Assembly: GCA_964230215.1 (NCBI GenBank)
Contig: CAXRGQ010000016.1
Span: 682,001 to 746,000 of the forward strand
DNA from: JAUILH01 sp964230215
Lineage (GTDB): Bacteria; Bacteroidota; Bacteroidia; Flavobacteriales_D; JAUILH01
DNA length: 64,000 nucleotides
Direction of reading: 5' to 3'
Under the pieces are notes generated by a model, which was not told the DNA's origin, ran no database searches, and saw only the letters and a program-made list of their open reading frames with translations. Below are positions 1-9,001 of the stretch, piece after piece. The translations under genes were made by a program, and so were the position numbers. Positions within the stretch are counted from its first letter, which is position 1. Every line of letters begins with the position of its first letter.

Positions 1-1893
1 CATTCCAGTTACTCTTAGGACTTCAGCAATAATTCCTCTAAGTGCTTTTTTAGTCAATACATCATTGATGTATCCAACTTGCTTAGGTACGTGCTTATTG
101 AAAAGAATACGACCACACGTAGTTTCTACAATATGGTTGATTGGGTTACCTTCTTTGTCAATGTCATCCACCTTAACTTTGATGTTTGCATGCAGCTCTA
201 ACTTTCTTTCATTGTAAGCTATAGTAACTTCTTCTGGCGAATAGAAAGTCATTCCCTCTCCCTTAACTGGCTCTTCTTTTGTACCAACCTTACTTTTTGT
301 AATGTAGTATAAACCAAGTACCATATCCTGAGATGGTACTGCAATTGGAGCACCGTTTGCAGGGTTAAGGATATTATGAGATGCTAGCATTAAAAGCTGT
401 GCTTCTAGAACAGCAGCATTACCTAATGGTAAATGCACGGCCATCTGGTCACCATCGAAATCGGCGTTGAATGCAGTACAAACCAATGGGTGTAACTGAA
501 TCGCTTTACCTTCGATTAGTTTTGGCTGAAATGCCTGAATACCTAATCTGTGAAGCGTTGGGGCTCTGTTTAATAGTACAGGGTGTCCTTTCAATACGTT
601 TTCAAGGATATCCCAAACAACAGGCTCTTTTCTATCAACAATTTTCTTAGCAGACTTAACCGTCTTAACGATACCTCTTTCAATCATTTTTCTGATGATA
701 AAAGGCTTAAACAGCTCGGCAGCCATATTCTTTGGAAGACCACACTCGTGTAATTTCAAGTGAGGACCAACAACGATTACAGAACGTGCAGAATAATCAA
801 CACGTTTACCAAGTAAGTTTTGACGGAAACGTCCTTGCTTACCTTTAAGCGAATCAGAAAGTGACTTTAATGGTCTGTTAGATTCAGTCTTAACGGCACT
901 CGATTTTCTTGAGTTATCGAATAGTGAATCCACAGCTTCCTGAAGCATACGCTTCTCGTTTCTTAAGATAACTTCTGGAGCTTTAATCTCGATTAGTCTC
1001 TTAAGACGGTTATTTCTAATAATTACTCTTCTATATAAGTCGTTCAAATCTGAGGTAGCAAATCTACCACCATCAAGAGGAACAAGTGGACGCAATTCTG
1101 GCGGAATAACTGGCACCACTTTTACCACCATCCACTCAGGACGGTTTTCAATTCTCTCTTGAGAACCTCTCATTGCCTCAACTACTTGAAGTCTCTTAAG
1201 AGCTTCATTCTTTCTCTGCTGAGATGTCTCTGTGTTTGCTTTGTGTCTTAACTCGTAAGAAAGCGAATCTAAATCCAAACGCTTAAGTAACTCATGAAGC
1301 GCCTCAGCACCCATCTTAGCGATGAATTTGTTTGGATCTGAATCCTCTAGGTATTGGTTTTCTTTTGGAAGCGCCTCAAGGATATCAAGGTATTCTTCTT
1401 CCGTTAAGTAATCCATTTTCTCTAGTGGTTCACCTTCTTCGTTTACAGCAGGACCAGGTTGAACTACTACGTATCTCTCGTAATAGATAATTTGATCAAG
1501 CTTTTTAGTTGGAAGACCAAGAAGGTATCCAATCTTATTTGGAAGTGACTTAAAGTACCAGATGTGTGCAACAGGAACCACCAATGAGATGTGTCCCATA
1601 CGCTCACGTCTTACTTTCTTTTCAGTTACTTCAACACCACAACGGTCACAAACGATTCCTTTATATCGAATACGCTTGTATTTACCACAGTGACACTCAT
1701 AATCCTTTACAGGACCAAAAATTCTCTCACAAAACAAACCGTCGCGTTCTGGCTTGTAAGTTCTATAATTTATGGTTTCTGGTTTTAAGACCTCACCATG
1801 AGACATCTCAAGGATCATCTCTGGTGATGCAAGGCTAATAGTAATATTTGAGAAGTTACTCTTTGCCTTATTTTCTTGTCTGTAAGCCGCCAT
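1..1893 (-). CDS. rpoC: DNA-directed RNA polymerase subunit beta' (3'-truncated by window edge)
   Basis: Beta-prime subunit of RNA polymerase, which with beta forms the catalytic cleft. Only the first 631 codons lie in the window; the frame is still open at base 1. The ATG at 1893 gives MAAYRQENKAK and lies 43 nt after the rpoB stop. The N-terminal zinc ribbon is visible (CHCGKY near residue 66 and CDRCG near residue 81). The catalytic motif NADFDGDQM, whose three Asp bind Mg2+, is at residues 476-484. It is the last gene seen of the secE-to-rpoC cluster and is probably co-transcribed with rpoB, since no terminator separates them. Identification is certain; only the missing C-terminus is unknown. 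Confidence 0.98.
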   Translation of the reverse strand, partial: MAAYRQENKAKSNFSNITISLASPEMILEMSHGEVLKPETINYRTYKPERDGLFCERIFGPVKDYECHCGKYKRIRYKGIVCDRCGVEVTEKKVRRERMGHISLVVPVAHIWYFKSLPNKIGYLLGLPTKKLDQIIYYERYVVVQPGPAVNEEGEPLEKMDYLTEEEYLDILEALPKENQYLEDSDPNKFIAKMGAEALHELLKRLDLDSLSYELRHKANTETSQQRKNEALKRLQVVEAMRGSQERIENRPEWMVVKVVPVIPPELRPLVPLDGGRFATSDLNDLYRRVIIRNNRLKRLIEIKAPEVILRNEKRMLQEAVDSLFDNSRKSSAVKTESNRPLKSLSDSLKGKQGRFRQNLLGKRVDYSARSVIVVGPHLKLHECGLPKNMAAELFKPFIIRKMIERGIVKTVKSAKKIVDRKEPVVWDILENVLKGHPVLLNRAPTLHRLGIQAFQPKLIEGKAIQLHPLVCTAFNADFDGDQMAVHLPLGNAAVLEAQLLMLASHNILNPANGAPIAVPSQDMVLGLYYITKSKVGTKEEPVKGEGMTFYSPEEVTIAYNERKLELHANIKVKVDDIDKEGNPINHIVETTCGRILFNKHVPKQVGYINDVLTKKALRGIIAEVLRVTGM

Positions 1894-1936
1894 ATCTTGT
1901 TTTATAATTTAATTCTACAATTAGTAATTTGGATGA

Positions 1937-4900
1937 TTAATCTAGAGTTACGTTAAGTCCTAAACCTCTCAATTCGTGCAGTAATACGTTGAACGACTCT
2001 GGAATTCCAGGAGTTCCTATTACGTCACCTTTCACGATTGATTCGTAAGCCTTGGCTCTACCAATAACATCATCCGACTTGATAGTAAGGATCTCTCTTA
2101 GGATGTTTGCTGCACCGAATGCTTCAAGTGCCCAAACCTCCATCTCACCAAATCTCTGACCACCGAATTGTGCTTTACCACCAAGCGGCTGCTGAGTAAT
2201 TAATGAGTAAGGTCCAATTGATCTAGCATGCATCTTATCGTCCACCATGTGGCTTAGTTTAAGCATGTAGATAATCCCTACTGTAGCTGGCTGGTCAAAT
2301 CTTTCACCCGTACCACCATCGTGTAAGTATGTTCTACCGTAACGTGGTACACCTGCTTTATCTGTGTATGAATTGATATCATCCAAAGAAGCACCATCAA
2401 AAATAGGTGTAGAGAACTTCAATCCAAGTTCATCTCCTGCCCATCCAAGTACAGTTTCATAAATCTGTCCAAGGTTCATTCGCGATGGTACACCAAGTGG
2501 GTTAAGCACGATATCTACCGGAGTACCGTCCTCAAGGAATGGCATATCTTCCTCTCTTACAATTCTAGCAACAATACCTTTGTTACCGTGACGACCTGCC
2601 ATCTTATCACCTACTTTTAGTTTACGCTTCTTAGCAACATAAACCTTAGCAAGTTTTACGATTCCTGATGGTAACTCATCTCCAACTGTAATTTGGAATT
2701 TCTTACGCTTGTAAGACCCCAATAAATCATTAGCTTCAATACTATAATTGTGAAGAAGTCTTTGAATCAATTTGTTCGTAGCTTCATCACTTGTCCAGTT
2801 TTCTGGATTTACTACAGTATAATCGATAGTCATTAAATTCTTATCAGAGAACTTAACACCTTTCTTGATTATTTCTTCTTTAAAGTTATTGAACACACCT
2901 GCAGACTTGTTGCTTCCAATTAACTCAAGCAACTTACCAACAAGTACCTTCTTTAACTCGATACTTTCCTTATCGAATTCTTTATCTAATTGTTCTAGAA
3001 TTGGTTTATCCTGAGCTTTCGACTTTCTGTCTTTAATAGCTCTAGAGAACAATTTCTTATTGATAACAACTCCTCTAAGTGATGGTTGGGCTTTAAGAGA
3101 TGCATCTTTTACATCACCTGCTTTATCACCGAAGATCGCTCTCAATAATTTTTCTTCTGGAGAAGGATCTGTTTCTCCTTTTGGCGTAATCTTACCAATA
3201 AGGATATCTCCTTCTTTAATTTCAGCACCAACTCTGATTAATCCATTCTCATCAAGATCTTTAGTAGCATCTTCACTTACGTTTGGAATATCAGCAGTTA
3301 ATTCTTCAAGACCTCTTTTAGTATCTCTTACTTCAAGAGAGTACTCATCAATATGAATAGATGTGTAGATATCTTGTTTTACAACTTTCTCAGAAATTAC
3401 AATCGCATCCTCAAAGTTGAATCCTTTCCAAGGCATGAAGGCAACCTTCATATTTTGACCAAGGGCTAATTCACCTTTCTGCGTTGCATATCCTTCACAA
3501 AGAACTTCACCTTTTGATACTTTTTGTCCTTTCTCAACAATTGGAGTCAGGTTCATACAAGTACCTTGGTTAGTCTTAGCGAATTTAGTTAGATTGTAAG
3601 ACTGTACGTCTTCCTTAAAGCTAACTAATCTATCTACATCTGATCGCTTGTATCTGATTACAATTTCATTTGCATCAACGTACTCAACAACACCCTCACC
3701 TTCAGCGTTAATTAGTACACGTGAATCTTGTGCTACTGACTTTTCTAGTCCAGTACCAACGATTGGCGAATTTGGCTTTAATAAAGGTACTGCCTGACGC
3801 TGCATGTTTGAGCCCATAAGTGCACGGTTGGCATCATCATGCTCCAAGAAAGGAATCATTGATGCTGCAATAGATGCGATCTGGTTGGTACCAACGTCCA
3901 TAAGATCGATCTTGTCTGGCTCAACCACCGGGAAGTCTCCTTCGTAACGTGCCTTAACTTTGTCAGTTAAGAATTTACCTTTCTCATCAATTACAGCGTT
4001 AGCCTGTGCAATTGTTCTATTATCTTCCTCTTCAGCACTTAAGTAAAGTGGATTTTGACCTAAGTCAACCTTACCACCTTTAACCTCTCTATAAGGCGTT
4101 TCGATGAAACCAAGTTTATTCACTTTCGCGAATACACATAGAGATGAGATTAGACCAATGTTTGGACCTTCAGGTGTTTCGATAGTACAAAGACGACCAT
4201 AGTGTGTATAGTGAACGTCACGTACCTCAAACCCTGCTCTTTCTCTTGATAGACCACCTGGCCCTAGAGCAGACAATCTACGTTTGTGCGTAACCTCAGA
4301 TAGTGGATTCGTTTGATCCATGAACTGAGATAGCTGGTTTGTTCCGAAGAATGAATTAATTACAGACGAAAGCGTCTTAGCGTTAATTAGATCCGTTGGT
4401 GTAAATACCTCATTATCTCTAACGTTCATTCTTTCACGAATTGTTCTTGCCATTCTTGCAAGACCAACACCGAATTGGTTGTATAATTGCTCACCAACCG
4501 TTCTAACACGTCTGTTACTTAAGTGATCGATATCATCAACATCTGTTTTAGAGTTAATTAACTCGATAAGATTTTTGATGATACAGATAATATCTGTTTT
4601 GGTCAATACTCTTTGCTCTTCAGACTCAGTAAGACCTAATTTTTTGTTTAATCTAAATCTACCTACTTCACCAAGGTCGTATCTAGTTTCTGAGAAGAAT
4701 AATTTGTCTATTACACCTCTTGCTGTTTCCTCATCTGGTGGCTCAGCGTTTCTTAACTGGCGATAGATGTGTTCAACTGCTTCTTTTTCAGAGTTAGATG
4801 TATCTTTCTGTAAAGTATTGTAGATGATAGCAAAATCTGCAGAGTTTACATCTTCTTTGTGCAGAATCACAGTTTTGGCGCCTGCGTCTACAATCATATC

Positions 4901-5758
4901 GATATGCTCTTCTTCTAGAACAGTTTCACGATCTATGATAACCTCATTTCTTTCGATAGATACAACTTCCCCAGTATCTTCATCCACGAAATCTTCTATC
5001 CAGGTTTTAAGAACTCTTGCAGCAAGTTTACGACCTAATGCCTTTTTCAATCCTGCCTTAGTAGCTTTAATTTCATCTGCCAAGTCAAAGATTTCAAGGA
5101 TATCTTTATCAGATTCGTATCCAATTGCTCTAAATAATGTTGTTACAGGTAACTTCTTCTTACGATCGATATATGCGTACATAACGCTATTGATATCGGT
5201 CGCGAATTCAATCCAAGAACCTTTAAAAGGAATTACTCTTGCAGAGTACAATTTAGTTCCGTTAGCGTGTCTAGACTGACCGAAGAATACACCAGGTGAT
5301 CTGTGCAACTGAGAAACGATTACACGTTCTGCTCCGTTAACAACAAATGAACCTTTTGGTGTCATATAAGGAATAGTACCTAAGTATACATCCTGAACGA
5401 TTGTTTCGAAATCTTCGTGTTCTGGGTCCGTACAGTAAAGCTTTAACTTAGCTTTAAGCGGAACTGAATAAGTTAAACCTCTTTCAATACACTCTTCTAT
5501 AGAGTAACGTGGTGGATCTATAAAGTAATCTAAGAATTCCAGTACGAATTGATTTCTCGTATCCGTAATTGGGAAGTTCTCGCTAAATACTTTGTAGAGC
5601 CCTTCGTGTTCTCTGTTTTCTGGAGTTGTTTCTAATTGAAAGAATTCCTGAAAAGACTTTAATTGAATCTCAAGGAAATCAGGATAGTCGAATCTAGTTT
5701 CACTAGAAGCAAAATTGATTCTTTCCTGAATATTTTTTGGGGAAGCTACCTTTGCCAA
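1937..5758 (-). CDS. rpoB: DNA-directed RNA polymerase subunit beta
   Basis: Beta subunit of RNA polymerase, 1273 aa, the usual length in Bacteroidota. The rifampicin-binding cluster is intact and wild-type in type: QLSQFMDQTNPLSE followed by THKRRLSALGPGG. Residues D481, H491 and S496 correspond to E. coli D516, H526 and S531, so the allele should be drug-sensitive (inference from family knowledge). Other conserved blocks include IETPEGPNIGLI, KGFNFEDAI and the C-terminal GGKAQFGGQRFGEMEVWALEA. The start MAKVASPKN has no Shine-Dalgarno; a short GAAA-loop hairpin sits 17 nt upstream of it, and a larger terminator-like hairpin separates it from rplL. Confidence 0.99.
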   Translation of the reverse strand: MAKVASPKNIQERINFASSETRFDYPDFLEIQLKSFQEFFQLETTPENREHEGLYKVFSENFPITDTRNQFVLEFLDYFIDPPRYSIEECIERGLTYSVPLKAKLKLYCTDPEHEDFETIVQDVYLGTIPYMTPKGSFVVNGAERVIVSQLHRSPGVFFGQSRHANGTKLYSARVIPFKGSWIEFATDINSVMYAYIDRKKKLPVTTLFRAIGYESDKDILEIFDLADEIKATKAGLKKALGRKLAARVLKTWIEDFVDEDTGEVVSIERNEVIIDRETVLEEEHIDMIVDAGAKTVILHKEDVNSADFAIIYNTLQKDTSNSEKEAVEHIYRQLRNAEPPDEETARGVIDKLFFSETRYDLGEVGRFRLNKKLGLTESEEQRVLTKTDIICIIKNLIELINSKTDVDDIDHLSNRRVRTVGEQLYNQFGVGLARMARTIRERMNVRDNEVFTPTDLINAKTLSSVINSFFGTNQLSQFMDQTNPLSEVTHKRRLSALGPGGLSRERAGFEVRDVHYTHYGRLCTIETPEGPNIGLISSLCVFAKVNKLGFIETPYREVKGGKVDLGQNPLYLSAEEEDNRTIAQANAVIDEKGKFLTDKVKARYEGDFPVVEPDKIDLMDVGTNQIASIAASMIPFLEHDDANRALMGSNMQRQAVPLLKPNSPIVGTGLEKSVAQDSRVLINAEGEGVVEYVDANEIVIRYKRSDVDRLVSFKEDVQSYNLTKFAKTNQGTCMNLTPIVEKGQKVSKGEVLCEGYATQKGELALGQNMKVAFMPWKGFNFEDAIVISEKVVKQDIYTSIHIDEYSLEVRDTKRGLEELTADIPNVSEDATKDLDENGLIRVGAEIKEGDILIGKITPKGETDPSPEEKLLRAIFGDKAGDVKDASLKAQPSLRGVVINKKLFSRAIKDRKSKAQDKPILEQLDKEFDKESIELKKVLVGKLLELIGSNKSAGVFNNFKEEIIKKGVKFSDKNLMTIDYTVVNPENWTSDEATNKLIQRLLHNYSIEANDLLGSYKRKKFQITVGDELPSGIVKLAKVYVAKKRKLKVGDKMAGRHGNKGIVARIVREEDMPFLEDGTPVDIVLNPLGVPSRMNLGQIYETVLGWAGDELGLKFSTPIFDGASLDDINSYTDKAGVPRYGRTYLHDGGTGERFDQPATVGIIYMLKLSHMVDDKMHARSIGPYSLITQQPLGGKAQFGGQRFGEMEVWALEAFGAANILREILTIKSDDVIGRAKAYESIVKGDVIGTPGIPESFNVLLHELRGLGLNVTLD

Positions 5759-5775
5759 AGTTGTGTCTTTTTTAT

Positions 5776-5789
5776 GGGTCTTTCGACCC
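5776..5789 (-). promoter_or_regulatory. GNRA-loop hairpin just upstream of rpoB start
   Basis: On the minus strand the bases read GGGTC-GAAA-GACCC, a perfect 5-bp stem closed by a stable GNRA-type tetraloop, ending 17 nt before the rpoB ATG. On the plus strand the same bases are followed by a T-rich stretch, but no plus-strand gene ends here. It may influence rpoB translation or RNA processing; that role is inference. Confidence 0.45.
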
Positions 5790-5815
5790 GTTTTTTATTA
5801 ATTGCTATAAACTAC

Positions 5816-5862
5816 AAAAAGGTCTAGGCACACAATGTCGTGTGACATTGTGCCCCTAAACC
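5816..5862 (-). terminator. rplL-rpoB intergenic terminator / attenuator hairpin
   Basis: Read on the minus strand, a long imperfect stem (GGTTTAGG GGCACAATGTC, loop ACAC, GACATTGTGTGCC TAGACC) is followed directly by TTTTT. It lies 19 nt after the rplL stop and about 57 nt before rpoB. In E. coli an attenuator at the same place lets only part of the transcripts reach rpoBC, setting the ratio of L7/L12 to polymerase. The same role is likely here by position and shape. How much readthrough occurs cannot be seen. Confidence 0.75.
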
Positions 5863-5880
5863 AAATAAATCTGGATGAGA

Positions 5881-6261
5881 TTACTTAAGCTCTACCTCAG
5901 CACCAGCTTCTTCAAGCTGCTTCTTAAGAGCCTCAGCCTCATCAGCAGGAACACCTTCTTTAATTGTAGATGGTGCACCGTCAACTAATTCTTTAGCCTC
6001 TTTAAGACCTTGTCCTGTAAGCTCTTTTACAAGCTTAACTACTGCAAGTTTAGAACCACCAGCTGCTTTAAGAACTACGTCAAACTCTGACTTTGCGTCA
6101 TCACCGCCAGCATCACCGCCACCAGCACCAGGTGCTGCAACAGCTACTGCAGCAGCAGCAGGTTCAATTCCGTATTCTTCTTTAAGCACATCTGCAAGCT
6201 CAGAAACCTCTTTTACAGTAAGGTTTACAAGTTCCTCAGCTAATTTTTTAACATCTGCCAT
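5881..6261 (-). CDS. rplL: 50S ribosomal protein L7/L12
   Basis: Stalk protein bL12, 126 aa, present in several copies per ribosome and recruiting translation GTPases. It has an N-terminal helical dimerisation region (MADVKKLAEELVNLTVKEV), an Ala/Gly-rich hinge near residues 34-53, and the C-terminal factor-binding domain with KSEFDVVLKAAGG and GLKEAKELVDGAP. It follows rplJ by 52 nt and precedes the hairpin before rpoB. Length and order match the standard rplJL-rpoBC arrangement. Confidence 0.98.
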   Translation of the reverse strand: MADVKKLAEELVNLTVKEVSELADVLKEEYGIEPAAAAVAVAAPGAGGGDAGGDDAKSEFDVVLKAAGGSKLAVVKLVKELTGQGLKEAKELVDGAPSTIKEGVPADEAEALKKQLEEAGAEVELK

Positions 6262-6313
6262 TTTTCTTTGTTTTAATGATAGTTAATATATATTGAAGCG
6301 TGCGTAACCACTA

Positions 6314-6835
6314 TTATTTTGCTCTTTCTTCAAGAGCTTTTACCAAGCCAGAAAGTGTACTTCCAGCGGATGTAAGGCTGGATATAACATTCTTAGCAGG
6401 CGATTGAAGTAACATGATAACATCTGCGATAAGCTCGTTCTTGCTCTTAATAGAAGCAAGTGCCTCAACTTGATCACCAATGTATATTGATTCCTCAACA
6501 TAAGCCGCTTTAATAATTGGCTTAGCATGTTTCTTTCTAAAATCCTTAATCATCTTTGCTGGACCATTTCCAGCCTCAGAGATCATAAGTGCGGTAGGAC
6601 CTGATAATGCCTCAAACATTTCAGAAAAATCTTTTCCTTCAACACTTTCCATTGCGCGTTTAAGAAGTGTGTTTTTAACAACTCTCATTGAGATGTTGTT
6701 TTTAAAGCACGTTCTTCTTAAGTCACTTGCCGCTTCAGCAGATAAATCTGCTGCGTCAGTGATGTATACTACTTCCGAACCACTTAATACCTCAGTTAGT
6801 TCAGATACAACGTTATTTTTTTCTTCTCTTGTCAT
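6314..6835 (-). CDS. rplJ: 50S ribosomal protein L10
   Basis: uL10, 173 aa, base of the ribosomal stalk that anchors L7/L12 dimers. Conserved pieces include the N-terminal MTREEKNNVVSEL, VVKNTLLKRAME in the rRNA-binding domain, and the C-terminal helix (LVKALEERAK) that binds L12. It begins 11 nt after the rplA stop, so the long rplJ leader that carries the L10-L12 autoregulatory site in E. coli is absent; any feedback must act elsewhere. Confidence 0.98.
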   Translation of the reverse strand: MTREEKNNVVSELTEVLSGSEVVYITDAADLSAEAASDLRRTCFKNNISMRVVKNTLLKRAMESVEGKDFSEMFEALSGPTALMISEAGNGPAKMIKDFRKKHAKPIIKAAYVEESIYIGDQVEALASIKSKNELIADVIMLLQSPAKNVISSLTSAGSTLSGLVKALEERAK

Positions 6836-6846
6836 GTCAATCTGTA

Positions 6847-7539
6847 TTATGCCGTTGCCGACTTAGATTCAACCTTAACACTTGGACTCATTGTGCTTGA
6901 CATGTAGATACTCTTGATATAAGTACCTTTTGCCGCAGTAGGCTTAAGTTTCACAAGTGTCTGAATTAATTCAAGAGCATTGTCAGCTATTTTATCAGCT
7001 TCAAATGACGCCTTAGCAACTGATGCATGAACAATTCCGTATTTATCAACTTTAAAATCAATTTTACCAGCCTTAACATCTGTTACCGCTTTAGCGATAT
7101 CCATAGTTACAGTACCAGACTTTGGGTTAGGCATAAGACCTCTTGGTCCTAATACTCTACCAAGAGCACCAACTTTACCCATTACAGATGGCATAGTGAT
7201 GATTACATCAACATCTGTCCATCCACCTTTGATTTTATCAATGTATTCGTCCAATCCTACGAAATCAGCACCAGCTTCTTTTGCTTCTGCTTCTTTATCT
7301 GCAGTACAAAGCACAAGTACTTTAACGTCTTTACCTGTTCCGTGTGGAAGAGATACAGTACCTCTAACCATTTGGTTGGCTTTTCTAGGATCTACACCCA
7401 ATCTAATGCTTAAATCTACTGAAGCATCAAATTTAGCGTTAGTAATGTCTTTTATGATTTCACAAGCTTCTTTAATCCCGTACTCTTTCTCTGAATCGTA
7501 CTTACTTAAAGCCTCTTTTCTATTCTTTGTTAATTTCAT
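6847..7539 (-). CDS. rplA: 50S ribosomal protein L1
   Basis: uL1, 230 aa, forms the mobile L1 stalk near the E site and commonly represses its own operon by binding the rplK leader. Conserved features include the start MKLTKNRKEALSKYD, VDLSIRLGVDPRKANQMVRG, the glycine-rich GALGRVLGPRGLMPNPK block and KAGKIDFKVDKYGIVHA. It lies 13 nt after rplK and 11 nt before rplJ, clearly one transcription unit. An L1-like RNA site is visible upstream of rplK at 8008-8042. Confidence 0.98.
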   Translation of the reverse strand: MKLTKNRKEALSKYDSEKEYGIKEACEIIKDITNAKFDASVDLSIRLGVDPRKANQMVRGTVSLPHGTGKDVKVLVLCTADKEAEAKEAGADFVGLDEYIDKIKGGWTDVDVIITMPSVMGKVGALGRVLGPRGLMPNPKSGTVTMDIAKAVTDVKAGKIDFKVDKYGIVHASVAKASFEADKIADNALELIQTLVKLKPTAAKGTYIKSIYMSSTMSPSVKVESKSATA

Positions 7540-7552
7540 GATGCTTCAGTTT

Positions 7553-7993
7553 TTAAGATTGTGGAAACTCTCCAGTTACAGTTATTCCCATACTTCTTGC
7601 TGTACCAGCTACCATTCTCATAGCAGACTCAACAGTAAAGCAGTTAAGGTCAGGCATTTTATCTTCTGCGATAGTTCTAACTTGATCCCAAGTCATTTTT
7701 GCAACCTTAGTACGGTTTGGTTCAGACGAACCTTTCTTTTTCTTAGTAGCTTCTAAAATCTGAACAGCTACTGGTGGAGTTTTAATGATGAAGTCAAAAG
7801 ACTTATCTCCATAAACGGTGATTACAACCGGTAACACTTTCCCTGCCTTGTCCTGTGTTCTACCATTGAATTGCTTACAGAATTCCATGATGTTAACACC
7901 CTTAGCACCAAGTGCTGGACCTACTGGAGGTGATGGGTTAGCGGCTCCACCTCTAATCTGAAGCTTAATTAAAGCATCAACTTGTTTTGCCAT
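7553..7993 (-). CDS. rplK: 50S ribosomal protein L11
   Basis: uL11, 146 aa, of the GTPase-associated centre. The proline-rich N-terminal domain (GGAANPSPPVGPALGAKGVN) and the RNA-binding C-terminal domain (LNCFTVESAMRMVAGTARSMG) are full length. It is preceded by a 53-nt spacer after nusG that folds like an L1 binding site. Confidence 0.98.
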   Translation of the reverse strand: MAKQVDALIKLQIRGGAANPSPPVGPALGAKGVNIMEFCKQFNGRTQDKAGKVLPVVITVYGDKSFDFIIKTPPVAVQILEATKKKKGSSEPNRTKVAKMTWDQVRTIAEDKMPDLNCFTVESAMRMVAGTARSMGITVTGEFPQS

Positions 7994-8007
7994 TATATAA
8001 AATTTAT

Positions 8008-8042
8008 GTGGTCAAACATCATGTCTAGCATGACTCCCACGG
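8008..8042 (-). promoter_or_regulatory. Putative ribosomal protein L1 binding site (rplK leader)
   Basis: The minus strand reads CCGTGGGAG, then a TCATG/CATGA stem with a CTAGA loop, then TGTTTGACCAC. This gives helix GTGG/CCAC, an asymmetric internal loop with GAG on one side, and a second short helix. It starts right after the nusG stop and ends 15 nt before the rplK ATG. In many bacteria L1 represses rplK-rplA by binding such a mimic of its 23S rRNA site. The assignment is by shape and position. Confidence 0.65.
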
Positions 8043-8046
8043 TTAA

Positions 8047-8598
8047 TTACGATTCTTTTTCAACTTGCATGTAGCTTAATTCTAATGGTGTCTTTCTTCC
8101 GAAAATTTTCACCATTACCTTAAGCTTTTTCTTCTCTTCATTGATATCCTCAATAATCCCAGTAAAGTTGTTAAATGGTCCATCAATTACTTTAACAGAC
8201 TCTCCAACGATATAAGGAATATTGATTTCAGCATCACTTTCTGCAAGCTCGTCAACTTTACCTAATATTCGGTTTACCTCACTTTGTCTTAAAGGAACGG
8301 GATCTCCGCCCTTCTCAGCACCAAGGAAACCAATTACATTATTAATTCCTTTTATAGTGTGTTCAACTTCACCAACAAGTGCAGCCTCAATAAGAACGTA
8401 ACCAGGAAAGAAACTTCTTTCTTTAGCTACTTTCTTACCGTTTCTAATTTGATACACCTTTTCAGTTGGAATCAATATTTGTGAAACATAGTCGCCCATA
8501 CCAGCACGAGAAACTTCCAGCTCAATTGCATCCTTCACTTTCTTCTCTTTGCCGCTAATTGCGCGAACTACATACCATTTTCTATTAATTTCTGCCAT
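8047..8598 (-). CDS. nusG: Transcription termination/antitermination protein NusG
   Basis: NusG, 183 aa, binds RNA polymerase through its NGN domain (KWYVVRAISGKEKKVKDAIE, then FFPGYVLIEA) and ends with a KOW domain (VIDGPFNNFTGIIEDINEEKKKLKV). It links transcription to Rho or to the ribosome. It starts 14 nt after secE. A weak purine stretch (AAAGGTGAGCG) precedes the ATG, but not a convincing Shine-Dalgarno. Confidence 0.98.
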   Translation of the reverse strand: MAEINRKWYVVRAISGKEKKVKDAIELEVSRAGMGDYVSQILIPTEKVYQIRNGKKVAKERSFFPGYVLIEAALVGEVEHTIKGINNVIGFLGAEKGGDPVPLRQSEVNRILGKVDELAESDAEINIPYIVGESVKVIDGPFNNFTGIIEDINEEKKKLKVMVKIFGRKTPLELSYMQVEKES

Positions 8599-8612
8599 CG
8601 CTCACCTTTAAT

Positions 8613-8831
8613 TTAGAACATACTGTAGAAAGTACCCAAAACTCCTTTCCAGATTGAATCTGGAGAATTAATTCCGAATACAAAGTCCATTAACCACACT
8701 ACAATTGCAATGATTACAGAAGCAACCAAAACAATTACAGAGCTAGATTGTAACTCTTCCCATGTCGGCCATGACACTTTGTTTACTAACTCATCTACGG
8801 AGTTCTCTATATATGTCCTAAATTTTGACAT
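8613..8831 (-). CDS. secE: Preprotein translocase subunit SecE
   Basis: Single-spanning SecE, 72 aa, part of the SecYEG channel. An amphipathic stretch (VDELVNKVSWPTWEELQSS) is followed by one transmembrane helix (VIVLVASVIIAIVVWLMDFVF). This is the short one-helix form usual outside Enterobacteria. It lies 20 nt after tRNA-Trp and 14 nt before nusG; tRNA-Trp-secE-nusG is a conserved order. Confidence 0.97.
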   Translation of the reverse strand: MSKFRTYIENSVDELVNKVSWPTWEELQSSSVIVLVASVIIAIVVWLMDFVFGINSPDSIWKGVLGTFYSMF

Positions 8832-8851
8832 CTCTTCAATTTTTTACATTG

Positions 8852-8924
8852 CACGGGCGGTAAGAATCGAACTCACGACCTTTGGTTTTGGAGACCACTG
8901 CTCTACCATCTGAGCTACGCCCGT
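8852..8924 (-). tRNA. tRNA-Trp (anticodon CCA)
   Basis: 73-nt cloverleaf on the minus strand. The acceptor ACGGGCG pairs with CGCCCGT with discriminator G. The D arm is GCTC-AGATGGTA-GAGC, the anticodon loop is CTCCAAA (CCA), and the T loop is TTCGATT. No CCA tail is encoded. It lies just upstream of secE and downstream of the tuf terminator-like hairpin. Confidence 0.97.
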
Positions 8925-8945
8925 ATAGATTACTTTATATTACAA

Positions 8946-8980
8946 GTAAAAGGTGTCACGAAATTCGTGACCCCTTTTAC
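8946..8980 (-). terminator. tuf downstream terminator hairpin
   Basis: GTAAAAGG and CCTTTTAC flank a GTCACGA/TCGTGAC stem with a 3-nt loop: 15 paired bases with one mismatch. The T-rich part lies inside the stem foot, so it can work in both directions. It ends the tRNA-tuf unit and separates it from tRNA-Trp-secE. Confidence 0.7.
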
Positions 8981-9001
8981 GATTAATCTATATCAATGAG
9001 A

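Noticed and set aside
1566..1838. Plus-strand ORFs inside rpoC, and many similar ones opposite rpoB, rplA, secDF, gyrB and others
   Set aside because: They are antisense shadows of certain genes, with no family features and no start signals.
5776..5800. Plus-strand terminator (GGGTC/GACCC with T-run)
   Set aside because: No plus-strand gene or promoter leads into it; better seen as a hairpin in the rpoB leader.
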